A DNA stretch of 64,000 nt from the NCBI GenBank assembly GCA_028819255.1, contig JAPPMB010000037.1:1-64000 (forward strand). Direction: 5' to 3'. The position numbers and the translations under genes are program-made. This DNA is from Bryobacterales bacterium. Lineage in GTDB: Bacteria; Acidobacteriota; Terriglobia; Bryobacterales; UBA6623. The notes under the pieces were generated by a model. The model saw only the letters and a program-made list of their open reading frames with translations, was not told the origin of the DNA and did no database searches. Shown in pieces: positions 35,679 to 44,930 of this stretch (its first letter is position 1; the number at the start of each line of letters is the position of its first letter).

Positions 35679-36662
35679 TCACTGAGGCAAGCCCTTCACC
35701 TCGATGGTGAAAGGCACCGTGCTGACCTTCTTCCGGCGCTGCACCTGCGCCCATACCCTGTACATGCCCGGTTCCGGGAAAATCACGTTCATCTGGATCA
35801 GCTTCCCGCCGTCGGCAATGCTCGGGTGGCCGTGAATCATCGTTACGAGGTCGTCCTTGACCGCCAGCATGTGCGCCCACGCGCCGAGGAACTTCTGCAG
35901 CCCGCGGGCCGTGTTCAATTCGAAGAACAGGAGCGTCAGGAAGCCCGCCATCGGTTCGGCGGGCTCAGTGCGGATGGAGACCGTGACGTTTCTGCCTCGC
36001 TTGGGCGTACGGTCCGACTGGAGATCCGGCCGAAGGTTCTCGACGGGCTGTTCAAACCCGCGCGTCGTCAGGGTCATGGGAAACATTTGCGGGGTCCCGC
36101 CCACGGGATAGAAGTCGCCCATGAGACGGTACGTGCCCGGCCGTTCGAACATGGCATCGATGCGGAACAGCCCGTCCTCGCCAAGTTCGGGGTGCTCGTG
36201 CCGGAAGACTTCGAGATCGTGGCTTACCCAGAACAGGTGCATCAGTTTTTCGTGCACCATCTCGAAATCCGTCTGACGTTCGCCGGTGCCGGGCCGGAGC
36301 ACCTCGAACTCCAGCCTGACCCGCTCCCCCGGACTGACGGCTCGCGGCTCCGTGCGCAGCAAAATGGGGTACTCCTGTGGAGGGGGAAGCCCGAGGACGA
36401 GCTTCATGCCACACCGGGAGCAGACCGTCGGTGTCTCCGAGCGGATGTCGGGATCCATGGGGCAGACGAAGGGCAGCGGCCCGAAGGGAGACGCCTCTTG
36501 CGCGGGGCCAAGAGTGCTGGTCTGCCCGGCCGACGGGACCGGAAGGTTCAGCAGTGCCGTGGCCGCGGCCCAGACGCAGACACGAGCCCACAAAGCCCGG
36601 CTGGCCACCGGCGAAGGGTCGCATCGCAGTCCGCCGGACCTGGCCGCTCGATCTCCGCCCAT
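35679..36662 (-). CDS. Exported protein with heavy-metal-binding domain
   Basis: The 327-residue product has a signal-type N-terminus (hydrophobic VCVWAAATALLNLPV) and then a heavy-metal-binding domain of the YHS/HMBD type: FVCPMDPDIRSETP with VCSRCGMKL. This motif also occurs in copper efflux proteins such as CusB-like periplasmic subunits and copper ATPases. The remaining 220 residues are beta-rich (LMHLFWVSHDLEVFRHEHPELG, YRLMGDFYPVGGTP) with several Met/His pairs. They resemble the two-domain proteins that follow HMBD in Acidobacteria; no enzyme motif is visible. I chose ATG 36662, 8 bases after a TATAAG -10 box; a TTG two codons earlier would fall almost inside the promoter. Copper or other metal handling in the periplasm is the likely role. 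Confidence 0.72.
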   Translation of the reverse strand: MGGDRAARSGGLRCDPSPVASRALWARVCVWAAATALLNLPVPSAGQTSTLGPAQEASPFGPLPFVCPMDPDIRSETPTVCSRCGMKLVLGLPPPQEYPILLRTEPRAVSPGERVRLEFEVLRPGTGERQTDFEMVHEKLMHLFWVSHDLEVFRHEHPELGEDGLFRIDAMFERPGTYRLMGDFYPVGGTPQMFPMTLTTRGFEQPVENLRPDLQSDRTPKRGRNVTVSIRTEPAEPMAGFLTLLFFELNTARGLQKFLGAWAHMLAVKDDLVTMIHGHPSIADGGKLIQMNVIFPEPGMYRVWAQVQRRKKVSTVPFTIEVKGLPQ

Positions 36663-37067
36663 GCCCAAATCTTATAGCCTCGGTCCGGCCTTGGCCCATG
36701 CTTGTCCGCCGATGGGCCGGCCGGCGAGCAATCGTGGAGCCCTAGCGCTTCAAACATCTCCCGTGTTCGCGTCCAAAGGTGGAGCGGAGCCGGCATCAAG
36801 CCGTTGCTGCTCTTGTCAGGCGCCGTGGAGCGGCGATTCGACCCCTCCACGCTTCCGGATCTGACGCTTCAACACCACGAGAATCTTGCTTCCGGCAGCG
36901 ACCCCGTCCATGCAGGAATTCACGAAGTGAAGTCGGAGTAGCCGAATCTCGAATCTGGCATCGACTGGTCGAGGTCTTGCGGAAAGGGGTGGCCACGATG
37001 GGCTGCAGGACCGGCTTCCCATCGCATGGTCATGACTGTGCTCCTGCCGCCGTCAACAGGCGGGCGG
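36663..37067 (-). other. Gap between accA and the HMBD gene, with a -10 box
   Basis: No gene is supported in this 405-base stretch. On the minus strand, TATAAG (36676 down to 36671) lies 8 bases before the ATG at 36662 and is the likely -10 box; no -35 was recognised. Short frames on both strands lack domains. Confidence 0.4.
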
Positions 37068-37961
37068 TCAGGACCCATCAACATTCTTGAAGAAGCCGCC
37101 CATCGTTCGAAACTTCTCGTACCGATCCTGGACGAGCTGCTCCGGCGACATTCCACTCAGGTCGTCCAGATTGCGTGCCAGGGCGTCACCAAGGAGCCGC
37201 GCGGCCTGATCCACGTCATTCTGCGCTCCGCCGGGCGGCTCAGGCACGATCTCGTCGACGAGTCCGAGCTTCTCGAGATCCTTGGCAGTGAGCTTCAATG
37301 CCTCCGCAGCCAACTCGGCCTTTCCGGAATCGCGCCACACGATCGCAGCGCAACTCTCGGGGGAGATGACGCTGTAGACAGAGTTCTCGAGCATCAGCAC
37401 ACGGTTCCCCACGCCCAGCGCCAAGGCTCCGCCGCTGCCGCCCTCACCGATGCATGCGGCAACGAAGGGCACTTTGAGCATCGCCATCTCATAGAGATTG
37501 CGTGCGATCGCCTCGGCCTGGCCTCGCTCCTCCGCGTCCATCCCCGGATACGCACCGGGCGTATCGAGCAGCGTCACGATCGGCCTGCCGAACTTCTCGG
37601 CCAGCTTCATGGCGCGCAGCGCCTTGCGATAGCCCTCCGGCCTGGGCATGCCGAAGTTCCGGTGCAGCTTCTGACGGGTCTTCCGTCCCTTCTCCTGCCC
37701 GATCACCATCACAGGTGCACCGCGAAGCAGTCCGAATCCGGAGACAATGGCGGGATCGTCGCCGAAGGCACGGTCGCCGTGGATCTCCCGAAAGCGGTCA
37801 ATGATCCGCTCCAGATAGTCAGTGGCATGCGGCCGCTGGGGGTGTCGCGCCAGCTGGACAACATCCCAGGACCTCGAGGTCTCCCGAGACCCCGGCTGCC
37901 GCGGCTGCCCTGCGTCGGGCTCGCTGTCCGGAGCCTGCCCGTCTCGGTCTTCCGTGACCAT
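37068..37961 (-). CDS. accA: Acetyl-CoA carboxylase carboxyltransferase subunit alpha
   Basis: The 297-residue AccA is one half of the carboxyltransferase that moves the carboxyl group from biotin to acetyl-CoA in fatty-acid synthesis. Crotonase-fold landmarks are present: [58 protein letters not shown], and the oxyanion-forming [12 protein letters not shown], then [11 protein letters not shown]. It is slightly shorter than the E. coli protein because the N-terminal helical arm is reduced to a proline/glutamine-rich stretch. TACAAT on the minus strand ends 9 bases before the ATG, so the transcript has almost no leader. accD is not in the window. Confidence 0.95.
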   Translation of the reverse strand: MVTEDRDGQAPDSEPDAGQPRQPGSRETSRSWDVVQLARHPQRPHATDYLERIIDRFREIHGDRAFGDDPAIVSGFGLLRGAPVMVIGQEKGRKTRQKLHRNFGMPRPEGYRKALRAMKLAEKFGRPIVTLLDTPGAYPGMDAEERGQAEAIARNLYEMAMLKVPFVAACIGEGGSGGALALGVGNRVLMLENSVYSVISPESCAAIVWRDSGKAELAAEALKLTAKDLEKLGLVDEIVPEPPGGAQNDVDQAARLLGDALARNLDDLSGMSPEQLVQDRYEKFRTMGGFFKNVDGS

Positions 37962-37970
37962 GAACTCACA

Positions 37971-37976
37971 ATTGTA
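37971..37976 (-). promoter_or_regulatory. Candidate -10 box (TACAAT) of accA
   Basis: On the minus strand TACAAT ends nine bases before the accA ATG (37961). No clear -35 hexamer is seen at 16-18 bases, and there is no ribosome-binding site before the start. A short or absent leader is inferred. Confidence 0.4.
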
Positions 37977-38097
37977 GTCATCCGCACGGCAGAACGTTCC
38001 TCGCAGGCAAGACGTATTTCCCAGCAGTGCATCCGATGGCTGGCATGGATCCGAGTTGGGGCACCAACCCCCGTGCGTCTTGCATAGACTGAGAGTC

Positions 38098-39603
38098 GTG
38101 TTGTTCCAAGTGATTCTCGTCGCGGGCCTTCTGGCGGCCGTCGGCGGCCCCCTGTACGGTCAGGCCGAAGACCAGCTGGTCAACGACATCCGGATGTTCA
38201 CCGTCCTGGCGGCAATCAACGTCGGGGGATACGACGAGGGCCTGAACGCCGAGGCAGTCAGCCCAGTGCGGAAGGCGGTGCGCGAGGACCTGGCCAGCAT
38301 CGACTCCGGCATGCGCGCGCGTCTCCGGACGTACTACGAGCAAAGGAAGCACCCCGACCCCGAAGTCGACCTCTCGCAGTACATCTCTTTCGCCTTGATG
38401 TGCGGCGAACCTCCCTTCTTCGACCTCAAGGCCGAGGTCCCCACCGACTTGCCGCTGGACGTACGTCCGATCCGGGGGCTGTCGGGACTTCTGCGGGAAT
38501 TCTATGAGGTTGCGGACATCGAGCAGCTGTGGCAGCGATACCGACCCGCGTACGAGCAGGAGATGATGCGCTACCAGGAGGCGCTTCTCGAGGCGGTCTT
38601 CGAGATCAACGGATACCTGCGCATGCCCGCGGCCAGCCCCGAGACCCGCGGCTTCCGGGTCTACTTCGATCTGCTCGCCGCACCCGGCAGCATCAACATG
38701 CGCGCCTACGGCGGCGACGTGAAAGTCGTGATCCACTCGTCCACTGACCTGAGGATCGAGGAGGTCCGCGCCGCGTACCTGCTGCATCAGCTCGACCGGC
38801 TCTCCATCCGCTACGGCGAGGCTGTCGCTAGAAAAGAGAATCTCTCAAGATTCGCCATGTTCGCGCCCGCGCTCGACAACGCGTACAAGACGAACTTCCA
38901 GCTCCTCGTGACCAAGTCGCTGGCGCACGCGATTCAGACCCGCATGCGGTACGAGCCGGAAGACCGCAGGCGCCAACGCATCGGCGAGCATCTCCGCCAG
39001 GGATTCATTCTGACCCCGTACTTTTACGAGAAGCTGGGCGAGTACGAAAAGCAACCCCAGGCGCTCCGTCGCTACTACGAGACGATGGTCGGCGACATCA
39101 ACGTGCGCCACGAGGCGGAGCGCATCCAGAGCGTCAAGTTCGCGGAGCGCCCGGCCACCAGCCGGCCGGCGCCCCGGAGGGCGGCGCGGCCGAAGGTTTC
39201 CGAGGAGGAGAGCCTGCTGTCGCAGGCCGAGGGCCTGCTCCAGCTGAGTGAGCTGGACCGCGCCCGCAGGGTGTACGAGCAGGTTCTGTCAGGCGGAGGC
39301 CCGGGGCGGGGCCAGGCCAGCTACGGGCTCGGCCGGATCGCGCTCGACGAAGCGGATCCCGACCTGGCTCTGGAGCACTTCGCCAACGCCGCAGAGCAGT
39401 CCGGCGATGCCCGCATCCGGGCGATGGCGCACGTCTACATGGGCCGGATCCAGGACATTCTGGGTTACCGCGACCTTGCGGTCGCGCATTACCGGAGCGC
39501 GCTGGAGACGGGCGACACCTCACCGGTCGTCCGAGGGTTCGCCGAGGAGGGGCTCGACCGACCGTTCACCGGCATGGAGGATGAGGGCGAAGAAGAGCCC
39601 TGA
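38098..39603 (+). CDS. Exported TPR-repeat protein of unknown function
   Basis: The 501-residue product begins with a signal peptide ([15 protein letters not shown], cleavage near GQAED). A helical domain of about 300 residues without a recognised family follows; segments such as [21 protein letters not shown] and [17 protein letters not shown] are conserved-looking but unassigned. A charged linker and about three tetratricopeptide repeats ([39 protein letters not shown]) end in an acidic tail. I chose GTG 38098 because it starts the signal peptide and follows TAGACT (38085-38090) by seven bases; an upstream TTG at 38056 precedes that box. It is divergent from accA and followed by grpE 93 bases later. 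A periplasmic scaffold role is plausible but unproven. Confidence 0.72.
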   Translation: MLFQVILVAGLLAAVGGPLYGQAEDQLVNDIRMFTVLAAINVGGYDEGLNAEAVSPVRKAVREDLASIDSGMRARLRTYYEQRKHPDPEVDLSQYISFALMCGEPPFFDLKAEVPTDLPLDVRPIRGLSGLLREFYEVADIEQLWQRYRPAYEQEMMRYQEALLEAVFEINGYLRMPAASPETRGFRVYFDLLAAPGSINMRAYGGDVKVVIHSSTDLRIEEVRAAYLLHQLDRLSIRYGEAVARKENLSRFAMFAPALDNAYKTNFQLLVTKSLAHAIQTRMRYEPEDRRRQRIGEHLRQGFILTPYFYEKLGEYEKQPQALRRYYETMVGDINVRHEAERIQSVKFAERPATSRPAPRRAARPKVSEEESLLSQAEGLLQLSELDRARRVYEQVLSGGGPGRGQASYGLGRIALDEADPDLALEHFANAAEQSGDARIRAMAHVYMGRIQDILGYRDLAVAHYRSALETGDTSPVVRGFAEEGLDRPFTGMEDEGEEEP

Positions 39604-39696
39604 TTCCGCAGCCGGCGGATTCGATTCGCGGTCCCCGACAGGGGGCTCAAGGCCCTTTGCTAGGATGGGATTTGGACGGTCCGCGTCGTCCCGAAA

Positions 39697-40365
39697 ATGT
39701 CGAATTCCCCTGGAGCTGAGATTGAAATGCCAGTTGCCGAGCCCGCCCCGGCGGCTACTGCCGAGGTAGCGGCGGAACGCGATGTCGACGGAGACCATGC
39801 GGTTGCCGGAGAGCCGGCGGCCGCGGAGGCGGCCGAGTCCCCGCCCCCTGTCCAGGGCGGGGAGCCTGAGGCCGAGGTCGAGCCGGAGGCCGCCACCGAC
39901 GCCGTGGTGGAAGAGCTGCGCTCCGAACTGGAGAACGCCCGGCTGGAAAGCGTGGAGATGCTGGACAAACTCAAGCGCGCGCAGGCCGAGTTCGAGAACA
40001 TTCGCCGGCGGCTGCAGCGCGAGAAGGACGACGCGATCCGCTACGCAGCGTCGGGCACCATCGAGAAGCTGCTTCCGATCGTCGACGACTTCGAGAGGGC
40101 GATCGACGCTGAAGGGGTGACCCCGGAGGTCAGGAAGGGGCTGGAGCTCATTCACCGCCGCATCTTCGAGGTCTTCTCGCGCGCCGGGCTCAAGGAGGTC
40201 AGCCAGCATCAGACGTTCGATCCGAACCTGCACTATGCGGTCGACCGGGCGCCGGCGACCGACGAGCAGGCGGACTACCAGATTCTGGCCGTCTATCAGA
40301 AGGGCTACTTCTTCAAGGACCGCCTCGTGAGGGCTTCAATGGTCAAGGTCGCCGTCAAGGAGTAG
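39697..40365 (+). CDS. grpE: GrpE nucleotide-exchange factor
   Basis: The 222-residue GrpE promotes ADP release from DnaK. A long acidic Ala/Glu/Pro-rich N-terminal arm (about 65 residues) is followed by the dimerising coiled coil (LENARLESVEMLDKLKRAQAEFEN) and the conserved LLPIVDDFERAID. The beta-wing contains FDPNLHYAVDR and ends in GYFFKDRLVRASMVKVA. It is somewhat longer than average because of the N-terminal arm. It precedes dnaJ by 33 bases; dnaK is not in the window. No CIRCE element was seen upstream, so HrcA control is not evident. Confidence 0.95.
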   Translation: MSNSPGAEIEMPVAEPAPAATAEVAAERDVDGDHAVAGEPAAAEAAESPPPVQGGEPEAEVEPEAATDAVVEELRSELENARLESVEMLDKLKRAQAEFENIRRRLQREKDDAIRYAASGTIEKLLPIVDDFERAIDAEGVTPEVRKGLELIHRRIFEVFSRAGLKEVSQHQTFDPNLHYAVDRAPATDEQADYQILAVYQKGYFFKDRLVRASMVKVAVKE

Positions 40366-40398
40366 GCTCCACTCGATGGGGCCAAGCGGGTCGGCAAG

Positions 40399-41493
40399 GT
40401 GGAGAAACGGGACTATTACGAGGTGCTGGGCGTCGGCCGGGAGGCCGATGCGGCGGCATTCAAGCGGGCTTACCGCAAGCTTGCCCTGAAGTACCACCCG
40501 GACCGAAATCCGGGCTCCAAGGAAGCCGAGGACAAGTTCAAGGAAGCGTCCGAGGCCTACAGCATTCTGAGCGACCCCGAGAAGCGCCGCACCTACGACC
40601 AGTTCGGGCATGCCGGCCTGTCCGGCAACGGGGGCTTCAACGCGAGCGACTTTCCGGACATCTTCGGCGACCTCTTCGGCGACCTCTTCGGTTCGGGGCA
40701 GCGCGGGCGCCAAGGTCGGCGGCGCGGCGAGGATCTGCAGTACCAGCTGGACCTAGACTTCGAGGAAGCGGTCTTCGGCTGCTCGAAGGAACTGAGGATT
40801 CCCCGGATCGACCGGTGCGACGAGTGCGAAGGCTCCGGCTGCGAGCCCGGCACCACAAAGGTCCGGTGCCGACCCTGCGGGGGACGTGGGCAGATTCATG
40901 TCCAGCAGGGCTTTTTCGCGATGAGCCGCACATGTTCGCAGTGCAGAGGCACCGGCCAGATCATCGCGCATCCCTGCACGGCGTGCCGCGGGGAAGGCCT
41001 CCGCCAGGTCCAGCGCAAGCGCAGGGTCGATATTCCTGCAGGGGTCGACGAGGGAAATCGCATGCGTCTGGCCGGGGAAGGCAACGTGGGGCCGAACGGC
41101 GGCCCTCGCGGCGACGTGTACGTTCTGGTCCATGTCCGCGAGCACGACGTCTTCGAGCGCGACCAGTCAGACCTGCACTGCACCGTACAAATCAATGTGG
41201 CTCAGGCGGCCCTCGGCGGCAGGGTGCGCATTCCCACGCTGGGAGGCGACCGGGTCCATTCCGTCAGACCGGGCACGCAGCCTGGCGCGCGGCTGCGACT
41301 GCGCGGCGAGGGGATTCCTAGGCTGCGAGGCGGACGTCGGGGAGACCTTTATGCCCATATCGAAGTCGAGATCCCCAAGAAGCTGAACAGGGACCAGCGC
41401 GCGCTCTTCGAGCGGCTCGGCAAGGCGCTTGACGGCGAATCGAGGTCCTCCGACGGTTCGCTCTTCGGAAAGTTCCGCCACGGCCGCAAATAA
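40399..41493 (+). CDS. dnaJ: Chaperone DnaJ
   Basis: The 364-residue type I DnaJ has a J domain at residues 1-70 with the HPD tripeptide (KYHPDRNPG) that stimulates DnaK ATPase. A Gly/Phe-rich linker follows ([12 protein letters not shown]). The zinc-finger domain has all four CxxCxGxG repeats: [24 protein letters not shown] and CTACRGEG. The C-terminal substrate-binding domains include [18 protein letters not shown] and [13 protein letters not shown]. The start is GTG 40399. It forms an operon with grpE. Confidence 0.96.
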   Translation: MEKRDYYEVLGVGREADAAAFKRAYRKLALKYHPDRNPGSKEAEDKFKEASEAYSILSDPEKRRTYDQFGHAGLSGNGGFNASDFPDIFGDLFGDLFGSGQRGRQGRRRGEDLQYQLDLDFEEAVFGCSKELRIPRIDRCDECEGSGCEPGTTKVRCRPCGGRGQIHVQQGFFAMSRTCSQCRGTGQIIAHPCTACRGEGLRQVQRKRRVDIPAGVDEGNRMRLAGEGNVGPNGGPRGDVYVLVHVREHDVFERDQSDLHCTVQINVAQAALGGRVRIPTLGGDRVHSVRPGTQPGARLRLRGEGIPRLRGGRRGDLYAHIEVEIPKKLNRDQRALFERLGKALDGESRSSDGSLFGKFRHGRK

Positions 41494-41526
41494 CCGGTCG
41501 CGGATCCGATCGGTTAATATCAGGTC

Positions 41527-43731
41527 GTGCTCCGCTCGCGGCTCCCAGTTATCGCCGCGCTTCTCGTAACACTGGCGGGCACGCTTTCGGCGGAGGTGCA
41601 GGAAGAGCGCCTGATTCACCAGGTGGAGCAGCTGATCGCCGGCCAGCGCGGGATCCGGATTTACGACTGGGTCGGCTTCTCGGTCAGGGGCAACACGGTC
41701 ACGCTCGAAGGCCTGGTCTCTCGGCCGAGCCTCAAGGACAGCATCGAGCGGTCGGTTGGCGCACTGGAGGCCGTCGAGGCTGTCCGCAACGAAATCGAGG
41801 TCCTGCCCAGCAGCGGCGACGATGTCGGGATCCGCATCAACGCGTACTGGCGCATCTACGGACATCCTGAAATCCGGCGCTATCTGCAGCGGGACGAGAG
41901 CTTCCGGCCACGCCTGCGCAGGGGGGCCCGGGACAGGCAGCGCGTCCTGCTCAGGCCCATTCACATCGTGGTCAAGGACGGGCATCTGGTGCTGGAAGGC
42001 GAACTCGAGCAACAGCGCGAGAAGCGCGTGGCCGAGGAGCAGGCAAACGCCGTTCTGGGTGTGCTGTCGGTCGACAACAACATCGTTGTCACCGGAGCGG
42101 ACACCGAGGAATTCGAGCCGATCGACTTTGAGCGCGACCCGTGGTGGACGGATTCGGAATCCGTGACGGAGCCGGTCCTGCGTGTCGAGAACCCGGCCGG
42201 CGGAGTCCGCGTGCAGGTCCAGAACACCGGGCGTGTCCGCGTGCGCCGCAAGAGCCGGAGCCGGGCGGTCCGTCCGGGCGACACCAAGACGACGCGACTC
42301 GGGCGGAAGATGAGGATCCGTGCGGAGCCGACGGACGGGGCGACCATCGACCTCGAGATCGACCTGCCGTATGGGCACCGCCTCGAGGTCGAGACCGTCG
42401 ACGGCCCGATCTCGCTGCAGGGACTGGTGCGGCAGGCGCAGCTGGTGACCGCGATCGGCAGGGTGGAACTCGAGATCCCCTGGCGGAGCGTCCGGCTGGA
42501 GGTCCACGCGGACCAGCAGCCCGCCACCGTGAGGATCCCAGGTGACCTCAGGGAGTCCCTGCAGACCTCGCGTCAGGAACCTGACGGCGGCATCTGGACA
42601 CTCCAGGATCTGAGGGACCCCAGAGACAGGCTGTATGGCACGATCCGGCTGGACGCGAGGCACCCGGACGCCCTTGTCCTGCGGGACAGCTCGATCCCGG
42701 AGGACTCGCCCGTGCGCATGCACTGGCAGGCACCTGAGGCGCTGGGGACGATGCTCAGGCGACCGTTCCGGATGCGCCTGACGACACCGGGGGAGCCGGG
42801 CGCCGAGGCAGGCTCCGACGAGGTCGAGGCGGCTGGCGAGGTGGCCAGATTCAATTCGGAGGTCCGGCTGGTCCAGCTTTCCGCCTCGGTGGTCGACGGG
42901 CAGAACCGCCCTGTGGACGGACTCGGCCATGGCGACTTCGAGGTGACAGAGGACGGCGTGGTGCAGGAGATCGGGATCGTGCAGGACAGCGAGGCTGAGT
43001 TCAACCTTGTGCTCCTGCTGGACTGCAGCACCAGCACCCTGATCGACCGGAAGGCGGTTCTGGAAGCCGCGCGCCAGTTTGTTCTGGCGGCAAGACCCTC
43101 CGACCGCGTCGGCATCTATGTCCTTTCTGACGCATACCTCCACGTCGTCAGCCCTCTGACGGCGGACCGCGATTCGCTGCTTCGCACGATCAACCTGATT
43201 CCGCGGCTTTCCGGCGGCACGCCGCTGTACGACGCGATCACGCTCTCCTACGCCCAGGAGCTGGCTCGCCGGCGATGGGAACGCAACGCGCTGATCGTCA
43301 TCAGCGACGGCATGGACAACGATCTGCTTCCGCGCTGGAGCCGATCGATTCCGTCGGACGTCTCCTTCGAGGATCTGCTGCGGGCCGCCGCCGAGATCAA
43401 CAGCGCGATCTATCCGATCTTCCTCGAGCCTGACGAGCCGGGCGTGCGCACCGAGCGGCGATGGCGCGAGCGCCTGAAGCGCTCGACCGACCAAGCAAGA
43501 CAGCGAATGCGCCGGCTTGCCGAGGCCACGGGAGGGCGGATGTTCCGGGCCGAGTCCATTCGCGACCTGGACGCGGTCTACGGTCAGGTGGCCGAGGAAC
43601 TGCGCAGCATCTACACCCTCGGATACTACCCGTCCAACCAGGAATTCGACGGAGCTTGGCGCAGGATCCGTGTCAGCGTCACCGGCGCCGACGCATACGT
43701 CCGGACAAGGCCCGGCTACTACGGGTGGTAG
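41527..43731 (+). CDS. Exported protein with BON domains and a VWFA-related domain
   Basis: The 734-residue product has a signal peptide (IAALLVTLAGTLSA) and two BON-type units: about 25-95 (IYDWVGFSVRGNTVTLEG) and about 100-190 (IHIVVKDGHLVLEGEL). A central beta-rich region with alternating polar strands (210-400) follows. The C-terminal VWA domain (about 455-734) is of the 'VWFA-related Acidobacterial' type, introduced by VRLVQLSASVVDGQNRPVDGL. Its metal-ion site reads LLLDCSTST (DxSxS) with the later SDGMDN. BON domains bind membranes or phospholipid; VWA mediates protein interaction. GTG 41527 follows TAATAT (41515-41520) by only six bases, another leaderless-type start. The closing YTLGYYPSN...PGYYGW is typical of this VWA subfamily. 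Confidence 0.82.
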   Translation: MLRSRLPVIAALLVTLAGTLSAEVQEERLIHQVEQLIAGQRGIRIYDWVGFSVRGNTVTLEGLVSRPSLKDSIERSVGALEAVEAVRNEIEVLPSSGDDVGIRINAYWRIYGHPEIRRYLQRDESFRPRLRRGARDRQRVLLRPIHIVVKDGHLVLEGELEQQREKRVAEEQANAVLGVLSVDNNIVVTGADTEEFEPIDFERDPWWTDSESVTEPVLRVENPAGGVRVQVQNTGRVRVRRKSRSRAVRPGDTKTTRLGRKMRIRAEPTDGATIDLEIDLPYGHRLEVETVDGPISLQGLVRQAQLVTAIGRVELEIPWRSVRLEVHADQQPATVRIPGDLRESLQTSRQEPDGGIWTLQDLRDPRDRLYGTIRLDARHPDALVLRDSSIPEDSPVRMHWQAPEALGTMLRRPFRMRLTTPGEPGAEAGSDEVEAAGEVARFNSEVRLVQLSASVVDGQNRPVDGLGHGDFEVTEDGVVQEIGIVQDSEAEFNLVLLLDCSTSTLIDRKAVLEAARQFVLAARPSDRVGIYVLSDAYLHVVSPLTADRDSLLRTINLIPRLSGGTPLYDAITLSYAQELARRRWERNALIVISDGMDNDLLPRWSRSIPSDVSFEDLLRAAAEINSAIYPIFLEPDEPGVRTERRWRERLKRSTDQARQRMRRLAEATGGRMFRAESIRDLDAVYGQVAEELRSIYTLGYYPSNQEFDGAWRRIRVSVTGADAYVRTRPGYYGW

Positions 43732-44089
43732 GTCCCTTCAACCCGAGTCGCTCGAACGCTGTTCCCGAGGAAGCGGCAGGCGGCAGTCAGAATCCGCAGC
43801 CGGAGTCCCATGACGTGGTCGGGCGCGCCGGCAGATTGGCCATGCAGAATCGCACCACAGACCCGGAACCCCAATGCAGGCGTTCCCTTGCCGCAGAACC
43901 GCAAGTTCCGGCGCCCCGGACCATAGGTCGTTCCATTTCAGGCGCCCGAGCCGGTCCAGCGGCGGCAGTCTCAGGGATTCGCCGGCCCCCGCATCCCCGG
44001 AGACAGGCCGGTCCGCTCCGCGTAGCGGTTTCGCGGCATTTCCGGGGTCGAAGGAATCCTGCTGTGACACGAAGCGGGCATATCATTGA

Positions 44090-44122
44090 TTCCCGCTCGT
44101 TCCGAACGTTTCGGATCGGGAA
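44090..44122. repeat. Hairpin at the left edge of the AT-rich island
   Basis: TTCCCG (44090-44095) pairs with CGGGAA (44117-44122), and TCCGAA (44101-44106) with TTCGGA (44110-44115) around a CGT loop. No T-run follows, so it is not a standard terminator. It could be an RNA-processing or protein-binding structure. Confidence 0.45.
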
Positions 44123-44225
44123 TTCGACGAAGCTTCGGTGACGAATACCGAAGCCCTCAAGCCGCTGATTTATCAGAAATCATGTCGAAGATTGGCATCC
44201 TGGTGGAGATCTTGGAGGGAAGTAT

Positions 44226-44309
44226 ATGTACTCCATGATGGATATATATCGCCAATACACTGGGCTACATTCAGGTCAGAATGAAGCGAATGTCATGGGC
44301 CGTATCTGA
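44226..44309 (+). CDS. Possible 27-residue peptide in the AT-rich island
   Basis: ATG 44226 is preceded by GGAGGG (44214-44219) at six-base spacing, one of the better ribosome-binding sites in the window. The frame runs 27 codons to TGA (44307-44309). The peptide (starts MYSMMDIYRQYTG) has no recognised family or membrane segment. It may be chance; support is the ribosome-binding site alone. Confidence 0.2.
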   Translation: MYSMMDIYRQYTGLHSGQNEANVMGRI

Positions 44310-44524
44310 CCTTGAATTAGTGTTCAATATTACAGATCATTCGATTGTAAGGATGGAGGACTAGGATAGAATTTTCACACATAAATATCGTCCCATGTTC
44401 CACAATAATATGAATTGTTTCGAAAATTCCTCCATGAGAATCGCAACAAATATGTGACGCCTCCTCTCGTGCAGGATGAGAAATCCTCACGGCGGCGCTG
44501 TGGACCGGCGGCCGGCTGCGGGAC

Positions 44525-44857
44525 GTGGATCAGCGGCTGGCATGGCTCGGGGAGCGGTTGGCGCGGCTCGAAGGTCTGATCAAGAGTCCGGGACCGTTTC
44601 GCCCGGCAGATACGCGAGCAGCCGCGTCGACGGGTGCCAGACAGAATCTAGCGGCGCCGCTGGGGCTCGTAGAACTCCATCTGTGTCCGTTTTGCCCCAG
44701 CGCGTTCGAGGAGTTCCACCCGGACCGGATGGCCGGGCCGGGAGCCTCGCCGGGCCGCGCCCGTCGGGATCCGCTCCAGTCGGGCTGCCGGCGTCCGTAC
44801 GGGAATGAGGGCTCCGCCGGATGCTGCGAAGCAGGCTGCGGACGAGCCTCCGAGTAA
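44525..44857 (+). CDS. Hypothetical small protein upstream of the suf operon
   Basis: The frame of 110 residues opens with a heptad-like segment VDQRLAWLGERLARLEGLIK, which looks like a short coiled coil. A CPFC pair and many Pro/Gly/Arg residues follow, with a cysteine-rich end (CCEAGC). GTG 44525 has no convincing ribosome-binding site. A second frame overlaps it at 44476-44808. No family is recognised. It ends just before the suf promoter, so it is not part of that operon. It may be a degenerate remnant. Confidence 0.25.
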   Translation: MDQRLAWLGERLARLEGLIKSPGPFRPADTRAAASTGARQNLAAPLGLVELHLCPFCPSAFEEFHPDRMAGPGASPGRARRDPLQSGCRRPYGNEGSAGCCEAGCGRASE

Positions 44858-44859
44858 TG

Positions 44860-44881
44860 TATACTAATCAGTACAGATTAG
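44860..44881 (+). promoter_or_regulatory. suf promoter -10 box overlapped by an 18-bp palindromic operator
   Basis: TATACT (44860-44865) is a good -10 hexamer 65 bases upstream of sufB. Overlapping it, CTAATCAGTACAGATTAG (44864-44881) is an inverted repeat: CTAATC and GATTAG match perfectly around a nearly symmetric AGTACA. A repressor bound there would block the promoter. The Rrf2-family regulator encoded in the same operon is the obvious candidate, by analogy with IscR and SufR; this pairing is inference. Confidence 0.6.
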
Positions 44882-44930
44882 GCACCACCGTCCGGTGGCA
44901 CCGGCTTAGCCCGCCTTCTCTTTCCACACC

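Larger units (their letters stand above)
43732..44524 (+). other. Non-coding stretch with an AT-rich island
   Basis: No confident gene. The left part (43732-44089) is GC-rich, like the rest of the window, and carries only shadow frames. From about 44140 to 44460 the DNA is clearly AT-rich (runs such as GGATATATATCG, many stops in all frames), unlike anything else in the window. A hairpin marks its left edge (44090-44122). A 27-codon frame with a good ribosome-binding site (44226-44309) is listed separately. Confidence 0.5.

Noticed and set aside
37020-37067. Possible terminator after accA
   Set aside because: Only an imperfect GC-rich inverted repeat is present, with no T-run on the minus strand.
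39600-39696. CIRCE element expected before grpE-dnaJ
   Set aside because: The TTAGCACTC/GAGTGCTAA inverted repeat is not present in this gap.
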